Assembly: GCA_963815355.1 (NCBI GenBank)
Contig: CAWFGJ010000004.1
Coordinates: 1 to 64,000 of the forward strand
DNA length: 64,000 bases
Origin: JAPUEK01 sp963815355
GTDB taxonomy: Bacteria > Pseudomonadota > Alphaproteobacteria > Rhodobacterales > Rhodobacteraceae
Direction: 5' to 3'
In this document: piece after piece, positions 24,950 through 34,223 of the stretch
Numbering within the stretch: the stretch's first letter is position 1
How the letters are laid out: the number at the start of each line of letters is the position of its first letter
Notes under the pieces: generated by a model
Databases searched by the model: none
Seen by the model: the letters and a program-made list of their open reading frames with translations, nothing else
What the model was told of the DNA's origin: nothing
Translations under genes and position numbers: made by a program

Positions 24950-25944
24950 TTCAGTGCGATCCCGTCTGCGCCAAAGCGGTGGATCTTGTCGGCCTGAGGC
25001 TGCAATGACACACGGTCGCCATGGCGATGTGGGATCTCGCCCGAACCCCGAATGGTCAGGGTACCAACGCCGTCAACCTGAACCTTCAGGAACGTGTCCG
25101 ACCCCAGGTGTTCTGACAGACCGACAATGCCGCTCCACCCGCCGCCTTCGACGATGTCGATGTGTTCGGGGCGAACGCCGATTGTCGCCGCACCATGCTT
25201 TTGAGCTTCGGCGCCTTCGATGAGGTTCATCTTCGGGCTGCCAATAAACCCAGCGACGAACGTATTTGCCGGGCTGCGGTACAGATCCATCGGGCTACCG
25301 ACTTGTTCAATACGGCCCGCGTTCAGCACGACAATTTTGTCGGCCATGGTCATTGCTTCGACCTGATCGTGGGTCACATAGACCATGGTGGTCTTCAGCG
25401 ACTGGTGCAGTTCGCTGATTTCCTGCCGCATGTTGACCCGCAGCGCCGCGTCGAGGTTGGAAAGCGGCTCGTCAAACAAGAAGGCCGAAGGTTCGCGAAC
25501 GATGGCCCGGCCAATCGCAACACGCTGGCGCTGACCACCCGAAAGCTGGCCCGGGCGACGGTCAAGGTAGTTGGTCAAGTTCAGCACCGCGGCCGCACTT
25601 GCCACCCGCTTTTCCGCCTCTGCCGGGTCCATACCCGCCATTTTCAACGGGAACAGAATGTTTTTGCGCACAGTCATGTGCGGATAAAGCGCATAGCTTT
25701 GGAACACCATGGCCAGGCCGCGCTTGGCGGGCGGCAGGGTTGTTGCGTCGACGCCATCGATCTCGATGGCGCCTGAGGTTGTATCCTCCAACCCCGCGAT
25801 CAGCCGCAGCAGCGTGGATTTTCCGCAGCCCGAAGGGCCAACGAACACCACGAACTCTCCGTCTTCGATGGACAGGTCCAGCGAGGGGATGACATCCACC
25901 TCACCAAAGGACTTGCGGACTTTTGAAAGCGTTATCTTTCCCAT
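24946..25944 (-). CDS. smoK: Polyol ABC transporter ATPase SmoK
   Basis: MalK-type ATPase of 332 residues energising sorbitol/mannitol import. Walker A is GPSGCGKST (about 38-46), the Q-loop segment MVFQSYALYPHMTV follows, then signature LSGGQRQ, Walker B AFLFDEPLSNLD and switch histidine VTHD. The C-terminal part (from about 240) is a TOBE/OB domain with GVRPEHI. It is coupled to smoS by ATGA and follows smoG by 7 bases. Confidence 0.93.
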   Translation of the reverse strand: MGKITLSKVRKSFGEVDVIPSLDLSIEDGEFVVFVGPSGCGKSTLLRLIAGLEDTTSGAIEIDGVDATTLPPAKRGLAMVFQSYALYPHMTVRKNILFPLKMAGMDPAEAEKRVASAAAVLNLTNYLDRRPGQLSGGQRQRVAIGRAIVREPSAFLFDEPLSNLDAALRVNMRQEISELHQSLKTTMVYVTHDQVEAMTMADKIVVLNAGRIEQVGSPMDLYRSPANTFVAGFIGSPKMNLIEGAEAQKHGAATIGVRPEHIDIVEGGGWSGIVGLSEHLGSDTFLKVQVDGVGTLTIRGSGEIPHRHGDRVSLQPQADKIHRFGADGIALK

Positions 25945-25951
25945 GGGAACC

Positions 25952-26782
25952 TCACTTCACCGCGCCAAAGGTCAGGCCGCGGACGAGTTGCTTTTGGCTG
26001 AACCAGCCTAGGATCAGGATCGGGGCGATGGCCATTGTGCTGGCTGCGCTAAGTTTGGCGTAAAACAAACCCTCGGGCGAAGAATAGCTGGCGATAAATT
26101 GCGTCAGCGGCGCGGCCTTTGAGGTGGTCAACTGCAGGGTCCAGAACGCCTCATTCCAAGCAAGGATGACGTTCAGAAGCATGGTCGAGGCAATGCCTGG
26201 CACCGCCATCGGGGTCAGGACATAGATGATTTCAGAGCGCAGGTTCGCGCCGTCCATCCGGCTTGCCTCAAGGATCTCGCCGGGGATTTCCTTGAAGTAG
26301 GTGTAAAGCATCCAGATCACGATCGGCAGGTTGATCAGGGTCAGCACAACGGTAAGACCAAAGCGTGTATCCAGTAATCCAAAGTCGCGGAAGATCAGAT
26401 ACATCGGCACAAGCACACCCACGGCGGGCATCATCTTGGTCGACAGCATCCACATCAGCAGATCCTTGGTGCGCTTGCCCGGAACAAAGGCCATCGCCCA
26501 CGCGGCGGGAATGGCTATGACGAGCGCCAAGAGCGTCGAACCCCCGGAAAGCACGACCGAATTCCAGAAGTGCCGCGCATAGTTGGAGCGTTCCTGAACC
26601 TCGGCGTAGCTGTCAAAAGACCACGGTGAGGCGAGCATCTCGAGCGGCGCCTTGATCGCGTCGCCTTCCGACTTGAAGCTCATCAAGATCGTCCAGAGGA
26701 TCGGAAAGAATATTAGAAAACCGATCGTCCAAGCCAGAACAGTGACAAGGGTTTTGCGGGCGGTTGTTGTTTTACGTGCCAT
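25952..26782 (-). CDS. smoG: Polyol ABC transporter permease SmoG
   Basis: MalG-type inner-membrane permease of 276 residues with six predicted membrane segments. The cytoplasmic EAA loop reads EILEASRMDGANLRSEIIYV, which docks to SmoK, and the protein ends SQKQLVRGLTFGAVK, a typical MalG-family end. It begins 3 bases after the original smoF stop, so it depends on coupling to a message whose previous gene now has an early stop. Confidence 0.93.
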   Translation of the reverse strand: MARKTTTARKTLVTVLAWTIGFLIFFPILWTILMSFKSEGDAIKAPLEMLASPWSFDSYAEVQERSNYARHFWNSVVLSGGSTLLALVIAIPAAWAMAFVPGKRTKDLLMWMLSTKMMPAVGVLVPMYLIFRDFGLLDTRFGLTVVLTLINLPIVIWMLYTYFKEIPGEILEASRMDGANLRSEIIYVLTPMAVPGIASTMLLNVILAWNEAFWTLQLTTSKAAPLTQFIASYSSPEGLFYAKLSAASTMAIAPILILGWFSQKQLVRGLTFGAVK

Positions 26783-26785
26783 GAT

Positions 26786-27658
26786 TCATGCATCCAAATT
26801 CTTGCCAATCATCCGCATCAGGAAGAAGGCAACGATGTTAGCGAGGATGACGGCAACGATGCCACCGGCGGAGCCGCCGCCCACGTCAAACGACAGCAGG
26901 GACTGGGCGTAGACGAGGTAGGGCAAGTTGGTTGAGGCCGTGCCGGGCCCACCGTTGGTGGTTACCAGAATTTCGGCAAAGACCGAGAGCAGGAAAATGG
27001 TCTAAATCAAGATCACGACAGTGATCGATCGCGTCAGATGGGGAACCGTCAGATACCAGAACCGAGACAGCCACGATGCGCCATCCATTTCCGCCGCTTC
27101 TTGCTGTTCACTGTCCAGCGATTGAAGCGCCGTCAAAAGGATCAGGGTCGCAAAGGGAAGCCAGCTCCACGCCACGATCAGGATGATTGAGGCAAGCGGT
27201 GACTGTGACAGGAAGTCGTAGGGCTGAAAGCCAAGTGCTTTGGCAATGTGGGCGAACATGCCATTCACGGGGTTCATGAACATGTTTTTCCAGACCAGCG
27301 CCGAAACTGTCGGCATCACGAAAAACGGGGCAATCACCAAAACCCGGACAATCCCTTGGCCCCAGAACGGCTGATCCAGCAGCAGAGCCAGCGCGACACC
27401 GCCAAAGACTGTGATGCAAAGCACGCCGACCACCAATGTGATCGTGTTGAACAACGCATCCCAAAATGCGGCGTTGGTGAGGAAGTAGTAGTAGTTATCC
27501 AGCCCCGCAAAGCTTTCCATGCCGGGATTGAGCAGATTGTAGCGCAAGAATGAGAAGTAGATCGTCATCCCAAGCGGCACGATCATCCACAAAAACAACA
27601 GAATGACAGCGGGGGCCACCATCAGGCGCGCAGCTGTCCGTGAGTGCTCGGTGGCCAT
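26786..27658 (-). pseudogene. smoF: Polyol ABC transporter permease SmoF with an in-frame amber stop
   Basis: MalF-type permease. Codons 1-218 read normally from MATEHSRTAARLM through the EAA loop (EAAEMDGASWLSRFWYLTVP) to VVILI; codon 219, at 27004-27002, is TAG. The same frame then continues without any other stop for 72 codons (TIFLLSVFAEILV, TNGGPGTAS, FDVGGGSAGGIVAVILA, ending GKNLDA) to TGA at 26786. Homologues have VVILIQTIFLLS here, so a single C-to-T change of CAG explains the stop. The 218-residue product would lack the last two membrane segments and is unlikely to work with SmoG. Either a recent mutation, an assembly error, or suppression. Confidence 0.85.
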
Positions 27659-27729
27659 GGCTGGTCCTTCCGGAAAGATGTGGAAATGCTGGAACCCGCC
27701 TTCAGGGCGGACCGGATCAAGTCTGATCT

Positions 27730-27768
27730 AAAAAGGTTGGCAGGGCCAGACGGGAGACTGGCCCTGCC
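27730..27768 (-). terminator. Attenuator hairpin between smoE and smoF
   Basis: CTGGCCCTGCC and GGCAGGGCCAG (27758-27768 and 27739-27749) form a perfect 11-base stem with an 8-base loop; read leftward it is followed by AACC and five T (27734-27730). It lies 12 bases after the smoE stop, inside the operon. Partial termination here would give much more binding protein than membrane parts, a usual need in ABC importers. Confidence 0.7.
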
Positions 27769-27779
27769 GGGGAGGACGA

Positions 27780-29093
27780 TTACTTGATGTAACCAGCCTT
27801 GGTCATTTCGACTTTGGTCAGTTCCTGAGCAGCGGCTAGAGCCTCATCAAGCGAGGTGGAGCCAGCAAGTGCTGCCGAGAACTGTTGACCGACCGCGGTT
27901 GCAATGCCCTGGAATTCCGGGATCGCGACAAACTGCACGCCGGTATAGGGAACCGGGTCGACAGTCGGCTTGGTCGGGTCGGCCGAGTTGATGCTTTCCA
28001 GAGTCATCTTGGCGAACGGAACCTTGGCATACTCTTCGTTCGCATAGAGCGACGAACGGGTGCCCGGGGGAACGTTTGCCCAGCCTTCTTTCGAAGCGAC
28101 AAGGGTCGCATAGTCCTTGTTGGTTGCCCAGTTCACGAACGCCTTGGCAGCGTCAACCTTTGCAGAACCAGCCGGAATGGCCAACGACCAAGCCCAAAGC
28201 CAGTTGCCGCGCTTGCCCAGACCATTGTCCGGTGCCAGAGCGAAACCAACCTTGTCAGCAACGGTGCTGTCTTTGCCGGTCACAAACGATGCTGCAACGG
28301 TTGCGTCGATCCACATGCCGCAATGGCCTTGCTGGAACAGCGCGAGGTTTTCGTTGAAGCCGTTGTTGGACGCGCCCGGAGGACCATAGTCGTTCATCAG
28401 GGCAAGATAGTCGGTCAGAGTTGCTTTCCATGCGGCGCCGTCAAACTGGGGGTTCCAGTTTTCGTCGAACCACTTGGCGCCGTAGGAGTTGGACATGGCG
28501 GTCAGGAAAGCCATGTTCTCGCCCCAGCCAGCTTTGCCACGAAGGCAGATGCCATACTGTTCTTTCGACTTGTCGGTCATCGCAGCAGCAGCGGCCTTGA
28601 TGTCAGCCCAGGTCGGTGCGTCCGGCATGGTCATGCCAGCAGCTTCCATAAGGTCCTTGCGGTACATGACCATCGAGCTTTCGCCGTAGAAGGGCGAAGC
28701 AAAGAGGTTGCCGTCAACAGTCAGACCGCCACGGATAGCCGGCAGCAGGTCGTCAGCGTCGTATTCAGCCGGAAGGTCATTCAGCGAGACCAGCCAGCCA
28801 GCCTTGCCCCAGATCGGAACTTCATAGGTGCCGATGGTCAAAACGTCGAACTGACCGCCCTTGGTGGCGATGTCGGTGGTGACTTTCTGACGCAGAACGT
28901 TTTCTTCCAGCGTGACCCACTCGACTTTGATGTCGGGGTTCTTGGCGTAGAAGTCGTCCATCAAGCCTTGCATACGGATCATGTCGCCGTTGTTCACGGT
29001 TGCGACGGTGATCGTGGTGGTTTCGGCGTTAGCAAGACCCGTCAGAGTAAGCAAAGCCGTCGCGCCCAAGAGCGCGCGAAGTGTCATATTCAT
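27780..29093 (-). CDS. smoE: Polyol-binding protein SmoE
   Basis: Periplasmic substrate-binding protein (family 1, MalE/UgpB fold) of 437 residues, for sorbitol/mannitol by operon context. It has a signal peptide of about 23 residues (LLGATALLTLTGLANA), DVLTIGTYEVPIWGKAGWL and GNWLWAWSLAIPAGS, segments typical of SmoE-like proteins. GGGAGG lies before the ATG at 29093. It is the first transport gene, 107 bases after the regulator, with a possible operator in between and an attenuator after it. Confidence 0.93.
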   Translation of the reverse strand: MNMTLRALLGATALLTLTGLANAETTTITVATVNNGDMIRMQGLMDDFYAKNPDIKVEWVTLEENVLRQKVTTDIATKGGQFDVLTIGTYEVPIWGKAGWLVSLNDLPAEYDADDLLPAIRGGLTVDGNLFASPFYGESSMVMYRKDLMEAAGMTMPDAPTWADIKAAAAAMTDKSKEQYGICLRGKAGWGENMAFLTAMSNSYGAKWFDENWNPQFDGAAWKATLTDYLALMNDYGPPGASNNGFNENLALFQQGHCGMWIDATVAASFVTGKDSTVADKVGFALAPDNGLGKRGNWLWAWSLAIPAGSAKVDAAKAFVNWATNKDYATLVASKEGWANVPPGTRSSLYANEEYAKVPFAKMTLESINSADPTKPTVDPVPYTGVQFVAIPEFQGIATAVGQQFSAALAGSTSLDEALAAAQELTKVEMTKAGYIK

Positions 29094-29114
29094 TGATTTC
29101 CTCCCTCAGTAGCA

Positions 29115-29129
29115 GATGAGCATTTCATC
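29115..29129. promoter_or_regulatory. Possible operator in the smoE leader
   Basis: GATGA-GCATT-TCATC is a 15-base inverted repeat 22 bases upstream of smoE, within a 107-base gap that also holds CACA-TTTAGG-TGTG at about 29148-29161. Either could bind the SorC-type regulator encoded just upstream. Short arms make this uncertain. Confidence 0.35.
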
Positions 29130-29200
29130 GCTTAACGGGCAATTACTCACATTTAGGTGTGTTACGTCAAGCCCCTTCTTTCGCTGCACCTGCGAAGAAG

Positions 29201-30154
29201 TCAGCGGTTTAGAATGGCTTTTGCGGTGGGTTCATCAGTGATTAACCCATTGATGATGTGCGAATTCAGCGCTGCAGCAATGGCCGTTACCTTAGAGGGT
29301 CCGGCGGCCACACCAATCGCAGGTCTTGCAAGCCCGGGCATCACTCGGACGCCCCCTGTGCGGCGATTTGTGCCGACCTCTAGGTAATTTCCAGACGAAT
29401 CATAGACCCAACCCGCCACTTCACCGACCGCTCCAGCGGCCTGCATCTCGTCCAATTCAACGCGGGTGACAAAGCCGTCTGCCAAAAGGGGGGCATCATT
29501 CGACATCTGGCCAACGCCGACAAAAATCACATCCGCTGCACGGGCAAGGTCCACAACCTTGCGTACCGGCCCAAGAGCATGAAAGGCCATGTTCTCTTCT
29601 GGCGTGGTTGAAATCACCGGGACAGGCATCGGATAATGTGGTGCGCGAACTTTGTCAGCGATGCGCATGACCACATCAAAGAAACTTGCCGAACCATCTG
29701 GAGCGATATTGCCGATCAAAGAAACGAGCCGGTGCTGTTCGGCTTCCATCGGCTCAAGCGCATCAACCATACCGCGCATCGCTCGACCCGTGCCAAGCGC
29801 GATGACCGAGGGTTCGGGCATTTTGAGGAAACGCTCCAGCTCCATCGCTGCGGCCGGAGAAATTGCACGCACCGTATCTGCACCTTGCCCAAGGCCCGGC
29901 GCCACCCGGCATCGCGTCAGACCAAAGCGATCTGTCAGGGCTGCCTCCAGATCTAGGCACGTGCCAATCCGGTGATTCAACCGCACCTGGATCAGACCCT
30001 CGGCCATCGCACGACTGACCAAGCGTTGCGCCCGCTGACGACTGACCCCAAGCTCCGAAGCTATCTGGTCCTGCGTCATCCCCCCAACGTAATACAGCCA
30101 CCCCGCACGGGCGGCCTCATCATGCAGGCTGGGTTCGTTATCAATGCGGTTCAT
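29201..30154 (-). CDS. smoC: SorC/DeoR-type sugar regulator (SmoC-like)
   Basis: 317-residue regulator. N-terminal helix-turn-helix: YYVGGMTQDQIASELGVSRQRAQRLV (about 22-47, given here by its key residues T27, Q28, G36, S38, R41). The C-terminal sugar-binding domain of the SorC family is visible as VIALGTGRAMRGM, ADVIFVGVGQM and AAGPSKVTAIAAALN. It lies directly upstream of smoE on the same strand, where R. sphaeroides-type smo operons have their regulator. It probably senses a polyol or its phosphate; activator or repressor role is unknown. Confidence 0.85.
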   Translation of the reverse strand: MNRIDNEPSLHDEAARAGWLYYVGGMTQDQIASELGVSRQRAQRLVSRAMAEGLIQVRLNHRIGTCLDLEAALTDRFGLTRCRVAPGLGQGADTVRAISPAAAMELERFLKMPEPSVIALGTGRAMRGMVDALEPMEAEQHRLVSLIGNIAPDGSASFFDVVMRIADKVRAPHYPMPVPVISTTPEENMAFHALGPVRKVVDLARAADVIFVGVGQMSNDAPLLADGFVTRVELDEMQAAGAVGEVAGWVYDSSGNYLEVGTNRRTGGVRVMPGLARPAIGVAAGPSKVTAIAAALNSHIINGLITDEPTAKAILNR

Positions 30155-30169
30155 AACGGTCTTTCAGGT

Positions 30170-30832
30170 TCAGGCCTTCAAGGAAGGGTCAAGGTGGAAG
30201 AAATCCATAAAGGAAGCAAATCGAAGATGTGGGCGCGCGTCGACGGGTTCTTCAAGGTGCTCTCCGGTAAGATGGGTTCCGCCAACAAACCGCCAAACGG
30301 TCATACCAGCGGCAAGCCCTGCGCGAATTCCGTTAAGACTGTCTTCGATAACAAGGCACCGCGCTGGCGGAACGCCAAATGCCCTAGCGGCCAGGAGAAA
30401 CAAGTCAGGCGAGGGTTTACCCTGCGCCACCATGGTTGAGGTAAAAAGGCTTGGCCCGATCAGGTGGGCAAGGCCGACGATCTCTAATGACCTCTGCGCC
30501 CGCCGAGGGCTTGATGATGTGGCGATACAAAACGGAAGCCGCAGCGCGTCCAAAACCTCCCTTACATGTGGCATGATGCGTAGATCCGCCTCAAAGGCTT
30601 TCAAAAGCCGATTGCGATACTGCTCTTCAAAAGCGGGCGGAAGATCCAGACCAAACTCACGGCGGATTTGTTCCATGACTGTCGGATAGCTTCGGCCCAA
30701 AAAATATTTCGACACATAGGCAAGATCTATCTCCACGCCGAGCCTGGCCAATTCATCAATCAACATCTGCGCCGATATGATCTCACTGTCGATGAGCACT
30801 CCGTCACAGTCAAAGATCACCAAATCGAACAT
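30170..30832 (-). CDS. HAD-superfamily phosphatase (beta-phosphoglucomutase-like)
   Basis: 220-residue HAD hydrolase. Motif I is DCDGVLIDSE (nucleophile Asp9 and Asp11), motif II TSSSP, and motif III/IV KPSPDLFLLAA ... CLVIEDSLNGIRAG. The helical cap belongs to the beta-phosphoglucomutase/phosphatase group. It precedes the smo regulator by 15 bases and is probably cotranscribed. A sugar- or polyol-phosphate substrate is likely from context but not shown. Confidence 0.85.
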   Translation of the reverse strand: MFDLVIFDCDGVLIDSEIISAQMLIDELARLGVEIDLAYVSKYFLGRSYPTVMEQIRREFGLDLPPAFEEQYRNRLLKAFEADLRIMPHVREVLDALRLPFCIATSSSPRRAQRSLEIVGLAHLIGPSLFTSTMVAQGKPSPDLFLLAARAFGVPPARCLVIEDSLNGIRAGLAAGMTVWRFVGGTHLTGEHLEEPVDARPHLRFASFMDFFHLDPSLKA

Positions 30833-30926
30833 GCCAGACTTCCCAATGCCTCATTTACGCCGCTGCCCGCCGACCATCTGTTCTTCCCCGCATCGCGTAA
30901 AGGCGCACGTGTTGCGGCTGTTACGT

Positions 30927-31814
30927 TCAGTGGCCTGCAAACTCTTCTAGCGGGACCATATCCACCGATTGCTTGCTGGTCTGCTCGCCTGATCCCCGCA
31001 AGATACCCTTGATCGGGGCAACGTCTGAATAGTCGCGGCCGTAAGCGACGGTGATATGGTCAAGGTCGGCAGGCTTGTCATTGGTGGGATCAAATTCCAA
31101 CCAGCCGGCCTCAGGTCCACACCACACCCGCACCCACGCGTGCATCGCGTCTGCGCCCTCTAGACGCGGCTTTCCCGGTGGCGGCGAGGTTCTCAAAAAG
31201 CCACTGACATAGCCAGCAGGAATGCCAACCCCCCGCAGGCAGGCCACCATCACGTGCGAAAAATCCTGACAAACGCCTTTGCGAAGCTCAAATGCTTGGG
31301 CTGCGGGTGTGTCCACTGTTGTTGCCTCGGCATCAAAGTGCATGAATTCATGCACGGCGTGCCCTATGGCCATCATTGCATCGGTCACCGTCATCCCTGA
31401 ACGCAAAGCCGAGCGGGCAAAAGCTGTCATACCCGCGTGGCGAGGCACCCGCACAGAAGGGGCGACATAATGAAGTGGCGAAAAGTGCGAGAGATCCGCG
31501 ATCTGATTAAGCTGACCCGGCAGGCTTTCTAACGCGACAGACGGAAAGAATCCCGCCTCACCCTGTTTTTCAACCCGCGCCTCTAGCGTCAACGCAATGC
31601 CATCATGGGGCGCGCGCATCGCGAACTCGCTTACCCGATTGCCAAAAAAATCCAGTCGGTCAACCTGTTCGTCAGGGTCGGGTGTCATCCTCAGAAACCC
31701 CGACAACAATCGCTGCCCGCCTCCGTCCATTGGCATCACGCAGGCCAAATGCCTGCCGTTTACAGCCGGACTGGCGTAATCATACGTGATGCTAAGTTTG
31801 ATGTCGTAAATCAT
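30927..31814 (-). CDS. Transglutaminase-like cysteine protease-fold protein
   Basis: 295 residues, with an N-terminal beta domain (Bact_transglu_N, residues 1 to about 90) and a transglutaminase core. The triad is clear: Cys182 in RKGVCQDFSHV, His225 in DAMHAWVRVW, Asp242 in EFDPTNDKPAD. It is the third gene of an operon with an ATP-grasp/alpha-E protein and a larger transglutaminase. Such proteins may be peptidases or peptide ligases acting on the product of the ATP-grasp enzyme. No signal peptide, so probably cytoplasmic. Confidence 0.88.
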   Translation of the reverse strand: MIYDIKLSITYDYASPAVNGRHLACVMPMDGGGQRLLSGFLRMTPDPDEQVDRLDFFGNRVSEFAMRAPHDGIALTLEARVEKQGEAGFFPSVALESLPGQLNQIADLSHFSPLHYVAPSVRVPRHAGMTAFARSALRSGMTVTDAMMAIGHAVHEFMHFDAEATTVDTPAAQAFELRKGVCQDFSHVMVACLRGVGIPAGYVSGFLRTSPPPGKPRLEGADAMHAWVRVWCGPEAGWLEFDPTNDKPADLDHITVAYGRDYSDVAPIKGILRGSGEQTSKQSVDMVPLEEFAGH

Positions 31815-31838
31815 GCGATGCCGGATTGGGTTTCGCCA

Positions 31839-34223
31839 TCAATGCATGAAAGTCGCACTCAGCGCCATAGACAGCCCCAAGATCCGGTCTCGCAGTCCAC
31901 GCAGGGCACCCGAATCCAAGCTTTCCACGGAGTGAAGGGTCACGTCCGTTTGCAACGCCAGAACCAAACGCTGAAAATGGCTCAGCGGTCCAGTTGAGCC
32001 ATCCGTAATTTCGTCCACCCGCGTACGAATGACATCCAGATGAAACCGGACCGCCCGCGGGTTTGAATCGTCGAGAGCGAGCAGATCAATGACAGAGGCG
32101 CGACTGGTCACCACCGAATACCGCTGCCTGTGAATCATCGCGCTATCGCCAACCTCAATCGCAAGGTCGAGCCCGCCTTCCGGCGTGTCGGGCTCAGCAA
32201 AGGCCGCCAACAGGCCAGACATCATCGCTGCACGCTCTAACGAGCGGCCAATCGTCAGAAACTGCCACCCCGCGGCACGGTACATGTTTTCATGCACCAA
32301 TCCTGAAAACCCGGCGATTTTTCGCAGCATCACGCTCATCACTTGCGCGGCGTCTTTGCCGTTCGTCGCAGTCTTGGCAATCCGGGCTATAGATTTTTCC
32401 ATATCCTTTAAGGCAGACCAGCCGTCGACCGAAAAACGATCGCGAATCTGGCTCGCCGCTTGCACGGCCGAACCGAGCGTTGCGAGAAGGCCTTCCGGTA
32501 GGGGGTCTTTCGGGTCAATGCCGTAGCTGGCAAGGTGATCGTGAAGTGCGTCCAGCAAAGCGCCACTAGCAGCTTCTTGCTGACGGCTGTTGTAGGCGCG
32601 CAAAAGGCGCAGCAGGCCCTCGGTCCGTTCAGTATAACGCCCTAGCCAAAAGAGATTGTCTGCCGCCCGGCTCGGCAACGGACCTGCTTCAGCGCGCTGG
32701 AACGGGGCTGATGCGGGTGCAAGCATGGACACCGGATCAACCGGGGTGGGACTGATAACCCAAACATCTGCCACCGAACCGCCGCTTCGCATGGAAATCG
32801 CCGCTGTGTCGGAGGACGAACCGATGCGCGCGAAACCACCCGGCATCACCTCCCATCCCTCAGCAGTCCGAGCAAGAAAGACGCGGATTGTCATAGGGCG
32901 CGGAACCAGACCGCCGTTTTCATAAACCGGTGTGGTAGAAAGAGTTACAAGCTCTTTGCCAACAAGGCCGGCGGCGTTTTCGTTTAACCAATTGTGCAGA
33001 TCGTCATCATCGCTGGCGCGCATCTGACCGCCAATTGCATGCGCCGTCGTCGACTCGTAGGGCATCCGCGTCGACATTGCTGGGCCAATCATCATGCGGT
33101 GTGCGTTCGCGCGGACATGCTCAAGCTCTTCAGGTTGACCACACCACCAAGTTGCCACATTGGGCATGACAAGGGGTTGCCCCGTCAGAACTTCGGAAAT
33201 TGCGGGCAGAAAAGCCATTAGCGCCTGCGTTTCCAAGACCCCGACGCCAAGGGCGTTAACCATTGCCACGTTGCCCTGCCGGACCGCAGACATCAGGCCG
33301 GGCGTGCCAAGCTGACTGTCTTCCCGCAACTCAAGCGGGTCCGCCCAAATGCCATCCATCCGCCGCCAAAGGACGTCTATCGGCGCAAGTCCCTTGACGG
33401 TTCGGATACGCAGGTGCCCGTTTTCAACGGTCAAGTCCTCGCCCTCGAGCAACGACAGACCAAGATAGCGCGCGATGTAGGCTTGCTCGTAATAGGTGTC
33501 GGTCAAGGGTCCGGGCGTCAAGATCCCCACACGAGAGCCGGGATCTTGCCGCAGCCCGTCTAGGGCATCGCGAAAAGACCGAAAGAACCCGGCAAGGCGA
33601 TGCACGCTGGTCCGATGGTAAAGATCGGGAAAAACGCGCGTGGTCGCCACGCGATTTTCAAGCGCAAAGCCTGCGCCCGACGGGGCGTCCGTACGATCGG
33701 AAAGGACCCACCATCGGCCATCCGGGCCACGCCCAATCTCAAATGCCACAAAATGCAGAAAGTGCCCCGAACGCGGCACCGTGCCGACCATAGGGCGCAA
33801 CCATTCCGGATTTTCCGCAATCAGCGCCGCGGGAAGGTGGCCTTCGGCGATCAAACGGTTTGGGCCATAGATATCGGCAACCACCTGCTCCAAGAGATTG
33901 GCGCGCTGGATCAGGCCTGCCTTGATGACCGTCCATTCGCTTTCGGGCAACAGGATCGGTACCGGGCTGAATGGCCAGTCGCGGCTTGCAACGGTCGGAT
34001 CACCGTACTTGCGGAAGAACACACCCGCATCCGCCAGATGCTGTTCGCCACGCGCAAAGTCTTCGGCGATCTCGGTTGGAGAAAGCCCCGACAAATGACC
34101 GATAAGCCCTTCCCAACCAAGGCGCATAAAGCCCGCCGCATCTACAAGCTCATCCGGGACGCCCGGAATCGGCTGGTATCGGTCAAACAGGCGGGCATCA
34201 TAGAGTTTCGGCTTTTCCGCCAT
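31839..34223 (-). CDS. Circularly permuted ATP-grasp domain fused to alpha-E domain
   Basis: 794 residues. Residues 1 to about 500 are a circularly permuted ATP-grasp (CP_ATPgrasp, DUF404/407 type): VVADIYGPNRLIAEG (115-129), RVGILTPGPLTDTYYEQAYI (231-250), DVLWRRMDGIWADPLELR (283-300) and the late HRMMIGPAMSTRMPYEST (375-392). From about 515 (LPSRAADNLFWLGRYTERTEG) comes a helical alpha-E (DUF403) domain. In many genomes these are two genes; here they are one. The start at 34223 overlaps the upstream stop by one base (TGATG); the frame is open further upstream inside the neighbour. Predicted to form a peptide or amide bond; the substrates are unknown. Confidence 0.9.
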   Translation of the reverse strand: MAEKPKLYDARLFDRYQPIPGVPDELVDAAGFMRLGWEGLIGHLSGLSPTEIAEDFARGEQHLADAGVFFRKYGDPTVASRDWPFSPVPILLPESEWTVIKAGLIQRANLLEQVVADIYGPNRLIAEGHLPAALIAENPEWLRPMVGTVPRSGHFLHFVAFEIGRGPDGRWWVLSDRTDAPSGAGFALENRVATTRVFPDLYHRTSVHRLAGFFRSFRDALDGLRQDPGSRVGILTPGPLTDTYYEQAYIARYLGLSLLEGEDLTVENGHLRIRTVKGLAPIDVLWRRMDGIWADPLELREDSQLGTPGLMSAVRQGNVAMVNALGVGVLETQALMAFLPAISEVLTGQPLVMPNVATWWCGQPEELEHVRANAHRMMIGPAMSTRMPYESTTAHAIGGQMRASDDDDLHNWLNENAAGLVGKELVTLSTTPVYENGGLVPRPMTIRVFLARTAEGWEVMPGGFARIGSSSDTAAISMRSGGSVADVWVISPTPVDPVSMLAPASAPFQRAEAGPLPSRAADNLFWLGRYTERTEGLLRLLRAYNSRQQEAASGALLDALHDHLASYGIDPKDPLPEGLLATLGSAVQAASQIRDRFSVDGWSALKDMEKSIARIAKTATNGKDAAQVMSVMLRKIAGFSGLVHENMYRAAGWQFLTIGRSLERAAMMSGLLAAFAEPDTPEGGLDLAIEVGDSAMIHRQRYSVVTSRASVIDLLALDDSNPRAVRFHLDVIRTRVDEITDGSTGPLSHFQRLVLALQTDVTLHSVESLDSGALRGLRDRILGLSMALSATFMH

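Noticed and set aside
27885..29096. 403-codon open frame on the plus strand opposite smoE
   Set aside because: Shadow of the conserved substrate-binding protein; no recognisable sequence and no upstream signals.
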